The position numbers and the translations under genes are program-made. This document shows, piece by piece, positions 27,701-35,988 of a stretch of 64,000 nt of DNA (the stretch's first letter is position 1; each line of letters begins with the position of its first letter). The stretch covers positions 81,205 to 145,204 of the forward strand of contig JAHDBC010000003.1 of assembly GCA_020630595.1 (NCBI GenBank), given 5' to 3'. Below the pieces are notes generated by a model. It searched no databases and had not been told where the DNA came from. It was given only the letters and a program-made list of their open reading frames with translations. The DNA comes from Planktomarina sp. (GTDB lineage Bacteria; Pseudomonadota; Alphaproteobacteria; Rhodobacterales; Rhodobacteraceae).

Positions 27701-28184
27701 TGCGGATGACGACCTGATCTATGGAAACGAGGGCAACGATACCCTGAAAGGTGGCGACCAGGCAGACATTCTGTTCGGTGGCGCGGATGCAGACATGTTG
27801 TTTGGTGGCACAGGCAGCGACGCGCTGAATGGAGATGCCGGCAATGACAAGCTGATCGGTGGCGCTGGCGAAGATACGATCACCGGGGGTGCCGGGGCAG
27901 ACCACCTGTGGGGTGGCATGTTCATTCAAGACAACAGCGCCGATATCTTTGTCTATTCATCCGGAGGGGGAGACGACATGGTCCATGATTTTGAAACCGA
28001 TCTCGACCGGATCGATTTGTCATCTTATGGGATGACGTTCGAAGAACTGCAGGAACGGTTTACGGATTTGGGATGGGCGACGGAAATCGATCTGTCCGAT
28101 TTGTCTATAGACGGTGATGTTGATCGGATCATTCTGCGGTCTGTCACCCTGGATGAATTGGTCGAAGACAATTTCATCCTCTGA
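24798..28184 (+). CDS. RTX calcium-binding protein with DUF4114-like and propeller-like regions
   Basis: 1128-aa acidic protein, probably exported by type I secretion. Residues about 10-210 contain a DUF4114-like region (FWDEQTLQVGFETGFGGTDGDYNDLSFGV). A first small RTX block (about 220-350) is followed by a carbohydrate-binding-like stretch (380-460), a DUF6923/propeller-like region (about 480-770; HIYQVLNGHLHRLDG, DFDQDGNLWTFDISLDRVTK) and a long RTX array (about 780-1040; GGxGxD). The C-terminus forms the secretion signal region. I use the ATG at 24798 with AGGGGG upstream. Paired divergently with the other RTX gene across about 140 bp, so both may share a control region. Confidence 0.87.
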   Translation: MATLVYGSAGYDTIAGSPNDDFISTDHLNIFFQTGGAVPISEDGVVQLSLGTSDFGENHAVFAIALDPESETITGVELVWGATDADQADVALEVSQGQSLVFAVLKDGANLNDFSTMDQSEFSVVVADDGTFGVAATLPDGSSTVLNGDMLLSTMPQVATGHFWDEQTLQVGFETGFGGTDGDYNDLSFGVTLSDTTASALAPDGFETAHDRAEGMHGADTLIGSQGNDLLVGGGAWTEWQLIDGQWHYDPSVLDPMSPEDLAGLDASNDTLIGGAGDDVLIGNRGDDVLQGGAGSDILNGGLGQDQLLGGDGADILNLEQGDDLGIGGDGRDIINAGAGDDVIFGDLYGHNLMTAEDPNGATTHTNWTKTQDTADGSETLSQTILTQPGQTYDFTVDLAANLAGGTAAGSVEVYWNGELIAQNTVEGATFDTVTASFVADSDQGVLEIKTQATEFGAIDASQAIATEDTDIETDAGAMTVDGFAAGQGHIYQVLNGHLHRLDGETNSYVAVGDDPGLRTNAIGYNTENNLIYGIANQAGVDANGKPVAAADLVVYDAQGNLYQVGSTNHNDVVGDFDQDGNLWTFDISLDRVTKIDVDQFNADGSMVSTDYAIDPDAYPFRLYDMTFHAESGTFIGLKGAPEDGGEGLLVQIDVSAIDAGGDPVVSTLPVSGVMMDDTYSEGMPKGSFGAAFSDADGNVYVSLNQGDHDLDPTTPNKGAIYQVKVDPDTGESYLDYMADTDATSSNDGTMDPRATKPFGGVDVAAHVVLDNTSLVANTGEGDMLRGADGADLVFGGGGDDLIHGGNDDDSLSGDQGADLVFGGQGNDALFGGEANDILEGGMGDDSLLGDNGHDILKGDDGADELFGGFGDDRAFGGFGNDELSLGHGADRGFGGLGDDALDGGDGDDHLDGGAGNDTVFGDSGMDFVKGADGDDLVRGGAGDDRGYGGNGADTLAGGTGDDTMIGNADDDLIYGNEGNDTLKGGDQADILFGGADADMLFGGTGSDALNGDAGNDKLIGGAGEDTITGGAGADHLWGGMFIQDNSADIFVYSSGGGDDMVHDFETDLDRIDLSSYGMTFEELQERFTDLGWATEIDLSDLSIDGDVDRIILRSVTLDELVEDNFIL

Positions 28185-28204
28185 TCGCAATGGGCGGTGC
28201 AAAT

Positions 28205-28235
28205 CAAAGGGCCACCCAGCATTGCTGGATGGCCC
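28205..28235 (-). terminator. Intrinsic terminator after the sugar ABC ATPase gene
   Basis: GGGCCA/TGGCCC continuing into CCAGCA/TGCTGG makes a long stem (28209-28235). Read on the minus strand it is followed by CTTTGATTT, a weak U-tract. It lies between the convergent ends of the RTX gene and the ATPase gene and may act in both directions. Confidence 0.7.
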
Positions 28236-28261
28236 TGATGGCGGCGTAACACTGGGGCGGA

Positions 28262-29320
28262 TCACCGAATGCGTTGTTCGGTGTTGCCATCAAACAGGCG
28301 GGCCGTGGCTGTATCAATCGTAAGCCCAACATGATCGCCTTCGTTTGCAGAAGTGATCCCGCGTTCTTCCACGATCAGTTTTTCCCCGGTTTCCGACACA
28401 AGATAGGCGTAAGACACACCCCCCAGGCTTTCTGTCATTTCAACGCGGTGGGTTGCCCCGGCCGGATCGATCGTCAAATGTTCAGGGCGCAGGCCCAAAA
28501 TGACGCTTGTCCCGTCAGAGGGCATGGTGACATCCAGCTTCACCGCCGACTTCAGCGCAGGAACATCCACCGCGCCGCCTGAAACGGTTCCGTTCAGGAA
28601 ATTCATTGATGGGCTGCCAATGAACCCGGCCACGAATTTGTTGTCGGGATCATTGTACAGATCCAAGGGCGCACCCACCTGTTCGATCACACCCTTGCGC
28701 AGAACAACAATCTTGTCTGCCAGCGTCATGGCTTCGACCTGATCGTGGGTCACATAGATCATTGTTGCGCCAATTTCCTTGTGCAGCCGCGCGATTTCGA
28801 CACGCATTTCAACGCGCAATTCAGCATCAAGGTTGGACAAGGGTTCGTCGAACAAAAACACTTCGGGGCCGCGTACAATGGCCCGGCCAATCGAAACGCG
28901 CTGACGCTGACCGCCAGACAGTGCCGCGGGTTTGCGTTTCAGATATTCATCAAGGCGCAGAATGCGGCTTGCTTCGGCCACCTTGGATTCGATTTCGGCT
29001 TTGGGGTGCCCGTTCATCTTTAGGCCAAATCCCATGTTTTCCTTGACCGTCATGTGCGGGTACAGCGCATAGGTCTGGAACACCATCGCCACGCCGCGGC
29101 GTGCCGGGTCTTCGGTTGTGACGTCGCGGTCGCCGATGTGGATGGCGCCGTCGGTCGTTTCTTCCAGCCCTGCAACCATGCGCAGCAGGGTGGATTTGCC
29201 GCAACCGGACGGACCGACAAACACGCAGAATTCGCCGTCTTTTATGTCCAGATCCACGCCGTGAATGACCTGCACGTCGCCGTAGCGTTTAATGACATTG
29301 TTCAGTGTTACACCAGACAT
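28262..29320 (-). CDS. Sugar ABC transporter ATP-binding protein (UgpC/MsmK family)
   Basis: 352-aa ATPase of a CUT1 importer. It has Walker A GPSGCGKST, signature LSGGQRQR, Walker B VFLFDEPLSNLD, the H-loop THDQVEAMTLAD and a C-terminal OB/TOBE regulatory domain (LGLRPEHLTI). The permeases and binding protein encoded on the plus strand from 30318 have no ATPase of their own, so this is their likely motor. It follows iclR by 21 bp on the same strand. Confidence 0.94.
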   Translation of the reverse strand: MSGVTLNNVIKRYGDVQVIHGVDLDIKDGEFCVFVGPSGCGKSTLLRMVAGLEETTDGAIHIGDRDVTTEDPARRGVAMVFQTYALYPHMTVKENMGFGLKMNGHPKAEIESKVAEASRILRLDEYLKRKPAALSGGQRQRVSIGRAIVRGPEVFLFDEPLSNLDAELRVEMRVEIARLHKEIGATMIYVTHDQVEAMTLADKIVVLRKGVIEQVGAPLDLYNDPDNKFVAGFIGSPSMNFLNGTVSGGAVDVPALKSAVKLDVTMPSDGTSVILGLRPEHLTIDPAGATHRVEMTESLGGVSYAYLVSETGEKLIVEERGITSANEGDHVGLTIDTATARLFDGNTEQRIR

Positions 29321-29341
29321 GGAGGGACCCCTTTTGTTCGG

Positions 29342-30136
29342 CTAATGAGTTGTGAGTTTGTCTGGAAACCGCCATGCCGCCACATCCGTGGCAACAGCCT
29401 GCGCCGTCTGTTGCAGCAACGGCGCAAAGGTTTCCAGTTGTTCAAGTGAGATTCGGTCGGTCGAGCTTGTCAACGACAGCGCGCCCAGAACCCGGCGCTT
29501 TTCCGAAAGAATCGGTGCGGCCACGCAGATGATGCCAGGTTCATGTTCTTCGCGGTCCAGTGCGTATCCCGTTTCACGGATCTGGTCCAATTCCACAAGC
29601 ATCTGGTGTTCCGAAGAAATCGTGTGTTCGGTAAAGATATGAAAGCTTTGCTGGGCCAACGCATGGCGCAACGCGGCCGCGTCCAAAAACGCCAGCATCG
29701 CTTTGCCAACACCGGTGCAATAGGCCGGTCCGACTTTGCCAGCTTCGGAATACATGGGCAGGGGGGACAGTGCGTTCACCTTGTCTACGTACAGAACCTG
29801 CGCATGATCAAGCTGCGCCAGATGGATCGTCTTACCTGTTGTTTTGCTTAGGATTTCCAGCGCAGGACGTGCGATTGGGGCAAGGCTGCTTTGCTGCCAT
29901 GCCGCGTGGGCCAACCGCACCAACCTGACGCCCAGCCGGTAGGTCTGCGTGTCACGATCATACATCAGCATGCCTTGGTTCGTCAGCGTCTGGACAAAGC
30001 GGTACAGCGTTGCCTTGGGGAATGGGGATGCATCCTGAAGTTCGCCAAACCGAACGGGGCGGCCAATTCGGGCCACTTGATCCAGCACATCCAGTGCTTT
30101 GCCGACCGTGCCGTCTGCGCGCTGCGCTTCGGCCAT
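29342..30136 (-). CDS. IclR-family transcriptional regulator
   Basis: 264-aa regulator. An N-terminal winged helix (about residues 10-70; FGELQDASPFPKATLYRFVQTL) precedes an IclR effector domain (about 85-255) with SEAGKVGPAYCTGVGKAMLAFL and REEHEPGIICVAAPI. It is divergent from the galactoside operon over 181 bp and most likely controls that operon and its own gene with the ATPase. GGAGG precedes the ATG. Confidence 0.93.
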   Translation of the reverse strand: MAEAQRADGTVGKALDVLDQVARIGRPVRFGELQDASPFPKATLYRFVQTLTNQGMLMYDRDTQTYRLGVRLVRLAHAAWQQSSLAPIARPALEILSKTTGKTIHLAQLDHAQVLYVDKVNALSPLPMYSEAGKVGPAYCTGVGKAMLAFLDAAALRHALAQQSFHIFTEHTISSEHQMLVELDQIRETGYALDREEHEPGIICVAAPILSEKRRVLGALSLTSSTDRISLEQLETFAPLLQQTAQAVATDVAAWRFPDKLTTH

Positions 30137-30188
30137 AGCTTTCCTCCCCTAGCGGACCGACCGAATTGTTATTGTGCCGTTCTGGTCC

Positions 30189-30253
30189 GTGAAACTGTTG
30201 ACAAGCATAGGCGAGTCGCTGTTATGATTTCAACATCTAAAACTAGGTTTCAC
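30189..30253 (+). promoter_or_regulatory. Putative promoter and IclR-type inverted repeat of the galactoside operon
   Basis: A TTGACA (30198-30203) and a TATGAT (30223-30228) are spaced by 19 bp. They are bracketed by the inverted repeat GTGAAAC (30189-30195) and GTTTCAC (30247-30253). A smaller palindrome AAACTAGGTTT lies at 30240-30250. The spacing is longer than ideal, which would fit a promoter needing a regulator. Assignment to IclR rests on position only. Confidence 0.45.
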
Positions 30254-30317
30254 TATTTGAGATTAGCGGGGCCTGGTCGAAGAACTAAATATTCTGGAAC
30301 CACCTAGGGAGGATATC

Positions 30318-31577
30318 ATGCGTTCCATGTTGAAAGCGTCCGTTGCGGCGCTTGGTATTGTTGCGGCTACGGCAACTGCAGGTTTGGCTGCAGGTCACGC
30401 AAAACTCGAAGGCACACTGCGGATCATGTCTGACATGTCCAACCCTGCACCCCGTGCAGTGATGGAAAGCCTGGCAGCTGAATTCGATGCAATGCACCCC
30501 GATCTGACAGTTGATCTGGAAGTCGTTGACCGTGAAGCGTGGAAAACACAAATCCGCAACGCGCTGTCTGCAAACGCCCCTGACGTTGTGAACTGGTATG
30601 CTGCAAACCGCATGCTGCCATACGTGAACGCGAACCTGTTCATGGATATCACAGACATGTACGACAACGGCGATCTGCCGGGTCTGGATTCTGTGCGCGG
30701 CGCGATGGAAATCGACGGCAAAGCCTATGGTGTGCCTTACACATACTACCAGTGGGGCATCTATTACCGCGAAGACATCTTCAACGAACTGGGTCTGGAA
30801 GAGCCAACAACGTTCGAAGCTGAACTGGCAAACTGCGAAAAAATCCTTGCATCCGGCAAGAAATGCTATGCCATCGGGACAAAGTTCCTGTGGACTGCTG
30901 GCGGTTGGTTTGACTACCTGAACATGCGGACAAATGGTTTCGACCACCACATGCAACTGGCCCGCGGCGAACTGTCTTGGACCGAAGATGCAGGTGTTCG
31001 CGAAACATTCGCAAACTGGCGCAAGATCATCGACATGGGCGGTTACATCGATGACCACCAGTCATACAGCTGGCAAGAAGCGCTGAACTTCATGACAGAC
31101 GGTGATGCAACGGCTTACCTGATCGGTAACTTTGCTGTGGCCCCAATGCGTGAAGCTGGGCTGGATGACAGCCAGATCGACTTCTACCAGTTCCCAATGA
31201 TCAACGATCATCCAATGGGTGAAGATGCGCCAACAGATACGTTCCACATCCCATCGGGTGCACAGAACGTTGAAGCTGCAAAAGCATTCTTGCAGTTCGT
31301 CACATCCCCAGAGGTTCAGTCGAAAATCAACATGGATCTGGGTCAGCTGCCAATCAATGCGAACGCATCTGTAGCTGATGATGAATTCATCAAGCAAGGG
31401 TTCGAAATGCTGTCGAACAACGCCACTGGCGGGATCGCACAGTTCTTTGACCGCGACTTCCCAGCAGAAATGGCGTCCGTCGGTATGGAAGGCCTGCAGG
31501 AATTCATGGTGTTCCCAGACAACCTGGAAGACATCCTGGTCCGTATGGAAGATGCACGTCAGCGTATCTACAACTAA
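30318..31577 (+). CDS. Sugar ABC transporter substrate-binding protein
   Basis: 419-aa periplasmic binding protein (family 1 solute-binding). A Sec signal peptide (about residues 1-25, ending GLAAG) precedes a mature domain starting KLEGTLRIMSDMSN. GGGAGG lies just before the ATG. Codon choice looks biased (many CCA and GCA codons), as expected for an abundant protein. The downstream genes encode alpha- and beta-galactosidases, so the ligand is probably a galactoside oligosaccharide. The ligand itself is inferred from context. Confidence 0.93.
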   Translation: MRSMLKASVAALGIVAATATAGLAAGHAKLEGTLRIMSDMSNPAPRAVMESLAAEFDAMHPDLTVDLEVVDREAWKTQIRNALSANAPDVVNWYAANRMLPYVNANLFMDITDMYDNGDLPGLDSVRGAMEIDGKAYGVPYTYYQWGIYYREDIFNELGLEEPTTFEAELANCEKILASGKKCYAIGTKFLWTAGGWFDYLNMRTNGFDHHMQLARGELSWTEDAGVRETFANWRKIIDMGGYIDDHQSYSWQEALNFMTDGDATAYLIGNFAVAPMREAGLDDSQIDFYQFPMINDHPMGEDAPTDTFHIPSGAQNVEAAKAFLQFVTSPEVQSKINMDLGQLPINANASVADDEFIKQGFEMLSNNATGGIAQFFDRDFPAEMASVGMEGLQEFMVFPDNLEDILVRMEDARQRIYN

Positions 31578-31593
31578 GATCATCTGATCATCC

Positions 31594-31619
31594 GGGGTGC
31601 GGTTTTCGGACCGCGCCCC
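31594..31619 (+). other. Attenuating hairpin after the binding-protein gene
   Basis: A 10-bp stem GGGGTGCGGT/ACCGCGCCCC (one G-U pair) with a 6-nt loop in the 171-bp spacer before the permease gene. It has no U-run. Such hairpins commonly protect the binding-protein mRNA and lower permease expression. Confidence 0.6.
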
Positions 31620-31748
31620 ACCCCCGAAATCCGGGGTCACAATGCGTACACCCCCTGTACACCCCCCGTACAGACAGATGTCAGCTTATTCGCAACCGCC
31701 CTCTTGGCTGTTTCGTATGGTCTGATCACCAAAAAGAAGGGACATCCC

Positions 31749-32678
31749 ATGTCGTCTGCCGCAAAGAACCAAAGTTGGTACAAGCGCAACGAGATTGCGG
31801 TGACCCCTTGGCTGTTCTTGCTGCCGGGGATCCTGTTTTTCGCGATCTATGTGATCATCCCAATCTTCCAATCCTTTTGGATCAGCTTTCACCAATGGGA
31901 TGGTCTGGGCGAAAAAACATGGGTTGGGTTGGGCAATTATGAACGCCTGATCGGGTTCGGGGAATATGACAAGCCGGACCGCAAATTCACGGTGTCGTTC
32001 TGGAACAACGTCACGTGGTTGATCCTGTATCTGTTGGCGATCCCGCTGGGCCTGTTCATCGCACTTTTGCTGAACCAAAAAGTCATGGGGATCCGGCTGT
32101 ACAAATCGTTGTTCTTTTTCCCCTTCGTGTTGTCGCAGGTTGTGGTGGGGCTGGTGTTCAGCTGGTTCTATCTTCCCAAAGAAGGGTTGTTGAACGCCAT
32201 TCTGACGACGTTTGGAATGGAACCCGTCAACATTCTGGGGGACCCATCGACCGCGACCTATGGCATTATCGCTGCCGGCCTGTGGCCGCAGACGGCCTAT
32301 TGTATGATCCTGTACCTGACCGGGCTGAACGCTGTTGACCCCGAACAGATCGAAGCCGGGCGTTTGGATGGTGCGAAGGGGGGGCGCATGCTGTGGCATG
32401 TGGTGCTGCCCCAGCTGAAACCCGCGACATTCATCGCCTTTGTCGTGACAATCATCGGTGCGCTGCGGTCGTTTGATTTCATCGCTGTGATGACAAACGG
32501 TGGGCCGTTCGGGTCGACCCGCGTGCTGTCGTTCTTCATGTTCGAAGAATCCCTGTCTGAATTCGGGTTCCGCATGGGCTACGGCGCCGCGATTGCGGTG
32601 GTCTTGTTCTTCATCATGCTGTTCTTCATCGCGTACTTCCTGTGGTCGATGTATCAAGACGAACGGGGGAAACGCTGA
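31749..32678 (+). CDS. Sugar ABC transporter permease, MalF-type
   Basis: 309-aa inner-membrane protein with six predicted helices. The coupling EAA motif is visible in EAGRLDGAKGGRMLWHVVLPQL. The ATG at 31749 follows AAGGGA and is preferred over an upstream in-frame codon at 31704. Its stop overlaps the start of the small YjbR-like gene by one base (TGATG). Confidence 0.93.
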   Translation: MSSAAKNQSWYKRNEIAVTPWLFLLPGILFFAIYVIIPIFQSFWISFHQWDGLGEKTWVGLGNYERLIGFGEYDKPDRKFTVSFWNNVTWLILYLLAIPLGLFIALLLNQKVMGIRLYKSLFFFPFVLSQVVVGLVFSWFYLPKEGLLNAILTTFGMEPVNILGDPSTATYGIIAAGLWPQTAYCMILYLTGLNAVDPEQIEAGRLDGAKGGRMLWHVVLPQLKPATFIAFVVTIIGALRSFDFIAVMTNGGPFGSTRVLSFFMFEESLSEFGFRMGYGAAIAVVLFFIMLFFIAYFLWSMYQDERGKR

Positions 32679-33037
32679 TGGCCGTTACCCGACAGGATGT
32701 CGACGGCCTGTGTGCGGCGCACGCTGGCGCTGTGCAGGGTCACCCGCCCGATGAATTGTCGTGCTGGAAAGTTGGCGGCAAAATGTTTGCCTGCTTTTCA
32801 AGTGCGACCGACGCGAATGGTGTTTCTGTGAAATGCCCGGATGTTGAAACAGCCGCCATGCTGATCGATGCAGGCGCCGCGATCAAAGCACGGTATTTCC
32901 ACAAAAGCTGGGTCACTTTGCCATTTGCCAACACGGACTTGGGCGAAGCAGAACACCGCATCGCAGTGTCATACGAAAAAATTCGCAGCGGTTTGCCAAA
33001 GGCCGTCCATCAGTTGCTTTCAGAAGGGACCGCCTGA
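32678..33037 (+). CDS. MmcQ/YjbR-family small protein inside the transporter operon
   Basis: 119-aa soluble protein with the CyaY-like fold of the MmcQ/YjbR family (CWKVGGKMFACFSS, VSVKCPDVETAAMLID, AARYFHKSW-like block with YFHKSWVTLP). The family is often annotated DNA-binding, but its role is not established. It is placed between the two permease genes with one-base overlap on the left and a 1-bp gap on the right, so it is translationally linked to the transporter. This is an unusual location. Confidence 0.85.
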   Translation: MAVTRQDVDGLCAAHAGAVQGHPPDELSCWKVGGKMFACFSSATDANGVSVKCPDVETAAMLIDAGAAIKARYFHKSWVTLPFANTDLGEAEHRIAVSYEKIRSGLPKAVHQLLSEGTA

Positions 33038-33038
33038 C

Positions 33039-33887
33039 ATGTTCCCCAAACCGATAGAAAAATCATCCCGTGGTGTTCAGATTGGCTATCAGGTTGCGCT
33101 GCCTTTTGCGCTGATCGTGTGGCTGTTGCCGCTGATTGCTGTCGCCGTCTTTTCGATCAAGCCTGACTCTGATTTCACCAACGGCAATTACTGGGGGCTG
33201 CCTTCCAGTTTCGAAGGCTTCACCAACTACGGCAAGGTGTTCTTTGAATCAGATATGCCGCGGTACATGATCAATTCCGTGTTGATCACAGTGCCAACGG
33301 TGATCGGCGCGATTGCCCTGTCGTCGATGACGGGCTTTGCGTTGGGCGTGTACAAGTTCCGCGCGAACCTTTGGATTTTCTTCATGTTCATCGCCGGGAA
33401 CTTCGTGCCGTTTCAGATTTTGATGGTGCCAGTGCGTGATCTTTCGGTCAGCATGGGGCTGTACGACACAAAAATGGGTCTGGTTCTGTTCCATATCGCG
33501 TTCCAGACCGGGTTCTGCACGTTGTTCATGCGGAACTTTATCAAGGCGCTTCCGTTCGAACTGATCGAAGCCGCCCGGGTCGAAGGGATCGCGGAATGGC
33601 GGATTTTCTGGTACGTTGTTCTGCCGCTGATGAAGCCCGCGCTTGCGGCATTGGCCGTGCTGATCTTCACGTTTATCTGGAACGATTATTTCTGGGCGGT
33701 GGTTTTGACCCAAGGCCCTGATGCCCAACCCGTGACCGCAGGGATCACCAGCTTCAATTCGCAATTCCGCGCCGCCTATCATCTGATGAGCGCCGGTTCG
33801 ATTGTCGCGGCGCTGCCCCCGGTTCTGATGTTTTTCTTGATGCAAAAGCACTTCATCGCGGGCCTGACCCTTGGTGCTGTAAAGTAA
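33039..33887 (+). CDS. Sugar ABC transporter permease, MalG-type
   Basis: 282-aa permease with six helices and the EAA loop EAARVEGIAEWRIFWYVVLPLMKPA. The ATG at 33039 stands one base after the stop of the YjbR-like gene. The C-terminus FIAGLTLGAVK is the family hallmark. It forms the heterodimeric channel with the MalF-type protein at 31749 and is probably driven by the ATPase at 28262. Confidence 0.94.
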   Translation: MFPKPIEKSSRGVQIGYQVALPFALIVWLLPLIAVAVFSIKPDSDFTNGNYWGLPSSFEGFTNYGKVFFESDMPRYMINSVLITVPTVIGAIALSSMTGFALGVYKFRANLWIFFMFIAGNFVPFQILMVPVRDLSVSMGLYDTKMGLVLFHIAFQTGFCTLFMRNFIKALPFELIEAARVEGIAEWRIFWYVVLPLMKPALAALAVLIFTFIWNDYFWAVVLTQGPDAQPVTAGITSFNSQFRAAYHLMSAGSIVAALPPVLMFFLMQKHFIAGLTLGAVK

Positions 33888-33903
33888 ACGGAACTTACAA
33901 TTG

Positions 33904-35988
33904 ATGACGACCCATTGGCGTTTAGACGATGGCCACCAGACGCTTGTTCTGGCGGCCATCCGGGACCGCTTGCCGCAAGTGGTGTATTGGGGGCCGCCTT
34001 TGCCGAAAGGCGAAGATGGTGCCACGCTGGCTGCGGCACGCAGTCTGGATGTGACGGGCGGCATGCTGGATGAAAATCCGGACCTGTCGATCTGTCCAGA
34101 AGCGGTGCGCACATTCCCGGGGCAACCCGGGCTGATCTGCCGGGACAGTGATGGCACGCCATTGTTGCCCAAATTCTGTTTCCTGTCGGAACAGCAGACA
34201 GACACGTCTTTGGTGCTGTGCTTTGAAGATAAAACCAACAAGCTGACATATTGTGCGCATTTTGAAACCGATGCGCACACCGGCATGATCACCACTTGGG
34301 CGACGTTGTCGGCAACGCGGCCCATTCATTTGCACTGGCTGTCGGCCCCTGTCTTTCCTGCGCCACAGCAAGCGGACGATATGCTTGATTTTTCAGGTCG
34401 GTGGTGTGGTGAATTCCAGATGAACCGGACCGCGTGGTCGCCGGGAATGCGGTACCGCGAAAACCGGACAGGGCGCACCGGGCACGAACATTTCCCGGGT
34501 CTGTTGATCCCGTGCCGGGGGGCCACCAACACCCAGGGCGCAGTCTACGGGTTCCACTATGGTTGGTCTGGTGGTCACAAGATGATTGCCGAAGAACTGC
34601 CCGATGGTCGGCGGCAGATCCAATTCGGGCATGCGGCCCGGATGGAGGTTGAACCGTCCAACGAATTCCGCACATCGAAACTGTACGTGTGTTATTCTGA
34701 TCGTGGTCTGAATGGCTGTGGCGTTGCGTTTCAACGCCATCTGCGCGACCGGATCGTACAGTTCCCGGCGCCGGATCGTCCGCGCCCGGTGCATTACAAC
34801 TGTTGGGAAGCGGTCTATTTCGACCACAAGCTGGATATTCTGAAAGACATCGCCGACCGCGCCGCAGGGATCGGTGCGGAAAGGTTCGTTCTGGATGATG
34901 GCTGGTTCGGGCAACGCGATGACGACACGACATCCTTGTCGGATTGGGAAGTCGATCAGCGCAAATACCCAGATGGGCTGGACCCGCTGATCCAGCATGT
35001 GCACAGCCTTGGCATGACGTTCGGAATTTGGTTCGAACCCGAAATGATCAACCCGGACAGCAATCTGTATCGGCTGAACCCACATTGGGCCCTAGGGTCC
35101 GAAGATCAGACCCTTGGGCGCCAGCAAAAGGCGCTGAACATGGCGCTGCCCGAAGTGCGCGATTTCATCTATGATCGCATGGCCAACATTCTCGCCAATC
35201 ACGATGTCGATTACATCAAGTGGGATCACAACCGTGTGCTTCCCATGCCGGATGCCGGTCAGACGCGCGGGTCCTATGCCCTGATCGACAGGCTGCGGGC
35301 TGATTTTCCCCATGTGGAAATTGAAAGCTGCGCCTCGGGCGGCGGGCGGATCGATTTCGGGATTTTGGAACGCACGCATCGCGTCTGGTTGTCTGACAGC
35401 AACGACGCGCTGGAACGGTTGCGCATTCAGCACAACGCGGCGCTGTTTTTGCCGGCGGTCGTCACCGGGTCCCACGTCGGGCCGCGCCATTGCCACACAT
35501 CAGGGCGCGTGCTGGATATTTCGTTCCGCGCATGGGTCGCAGCGCAGCGGCACCTTGGGTTTGAAATGGACCCGCGCGAGCTAAGCGATGAAGAACTGAA
35601 CGTGCTGACGGAAATCACCGGGTGGTACAAAGCCAATCGTGACTGGCTGCATTCGGCGGATATTCTGCGACTGGAAAGCATTGATCCGTCTGTGATCGCC
35701 GAACAACAGGTCGCACAGGACGGCAGCCAGTTTGTTGCGTTTATCGGCAAGGCGGATACCAGCGCGCAAATCGCACCGCGTCCGTTGCCGTTGACCGGAT
35801 TGGACCCGAACGCGATGTACAAAATTCGGCTGATCAACCGCATCAACATTCACCATCTGTCGCGGGGAACCCCCGCGCTGAAGGATCACGATATCACCGT
35901 CAGCGGTGCATGGCTGATGTCGCAGGGCGTGACCTTGCCATGGTCGTTCCCCTGTTCGATGTGGGTTTTGCAGGGGGAACGGCAATGA
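33904..35988 (+). CDS. Alpha-galactosidase, glycoside hydrolase family 36
   Basis: 694-aa cytoplasmic enzyme hydrolysing terminal alpha-galactosyl residues of melibiose or raffinose-type sugars. The catalytic nucleophile is D441 in DYIKWDHNR. The acid/base lies in LSDSNDALERLR (D498). RFVLDDGWFGQRDDD and FGIWFEPEMINPDS are classic GH36 blocks. There is no signal peptide, which agrees with uptake of intact oligosaccharide. The ribosome site is weak (GGAA), and an in-frame TTG precedes the ATG directly. The stop overlaps the SDR start (ATGA). Confidence 0.95.
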   Translation: MTTHWRLDDGHQTLVLAAIRDRLPQVVYWGPPLPKGEDGATLAAARSLDVTGGMLDENPDLSICPEAVRTFPGQPGLICRDSDGTPLLPKFCFLSEQQTDTSLVLCFEDKTNKLTYCAHFETDAHTGMITTWATLSATRPIHLHWLSAPVFPAPQQADDMLDFSGRWCGEFQMNRTAWSPGMRYRENRTGRTGHEHFPGLLIPCRGATNTQGAVYGFHYGWSGGHKMIAEELPDGRRQIQFGHAARMEVEPSNEFRTSKLYVCYSDRGLNGCGVAFQRHLRDRIVQFPAPDRPRPVHYNCWEAVYFDHKLDILKDIADRAAGIGAERFVLDDGWFGQRDDDTTSLSDWEVDQRKYPDGLDPLIQHVHSLGMTFGIWFEPEMINPDSNLYRLNPHWALGSEDQTLGRQQKALNMALPEVRDFIYDRMANILANHDVDYIKWDHNRVLPMPDAGQTRGSYALIDRLRADFPHVEIESCASGGGRIDFGILERTHRVWLSDSNDALERLRIQHNAALFLPAVVTGSHVGPRHCHTSGRVLDISFRAWVAAQRHLGFEMDPRELSDEELNVLTEITGWYKANRDWLHSADILRLESIDPSVIAEQQVAQDGSQFVAFIGKADTSAQIAPRPLPLTGLDPNAMYKIRLINRINIHHLSRGTPALKDHDITVSGAWLMSQGVTLPWSFPCSMWVLQGERQ

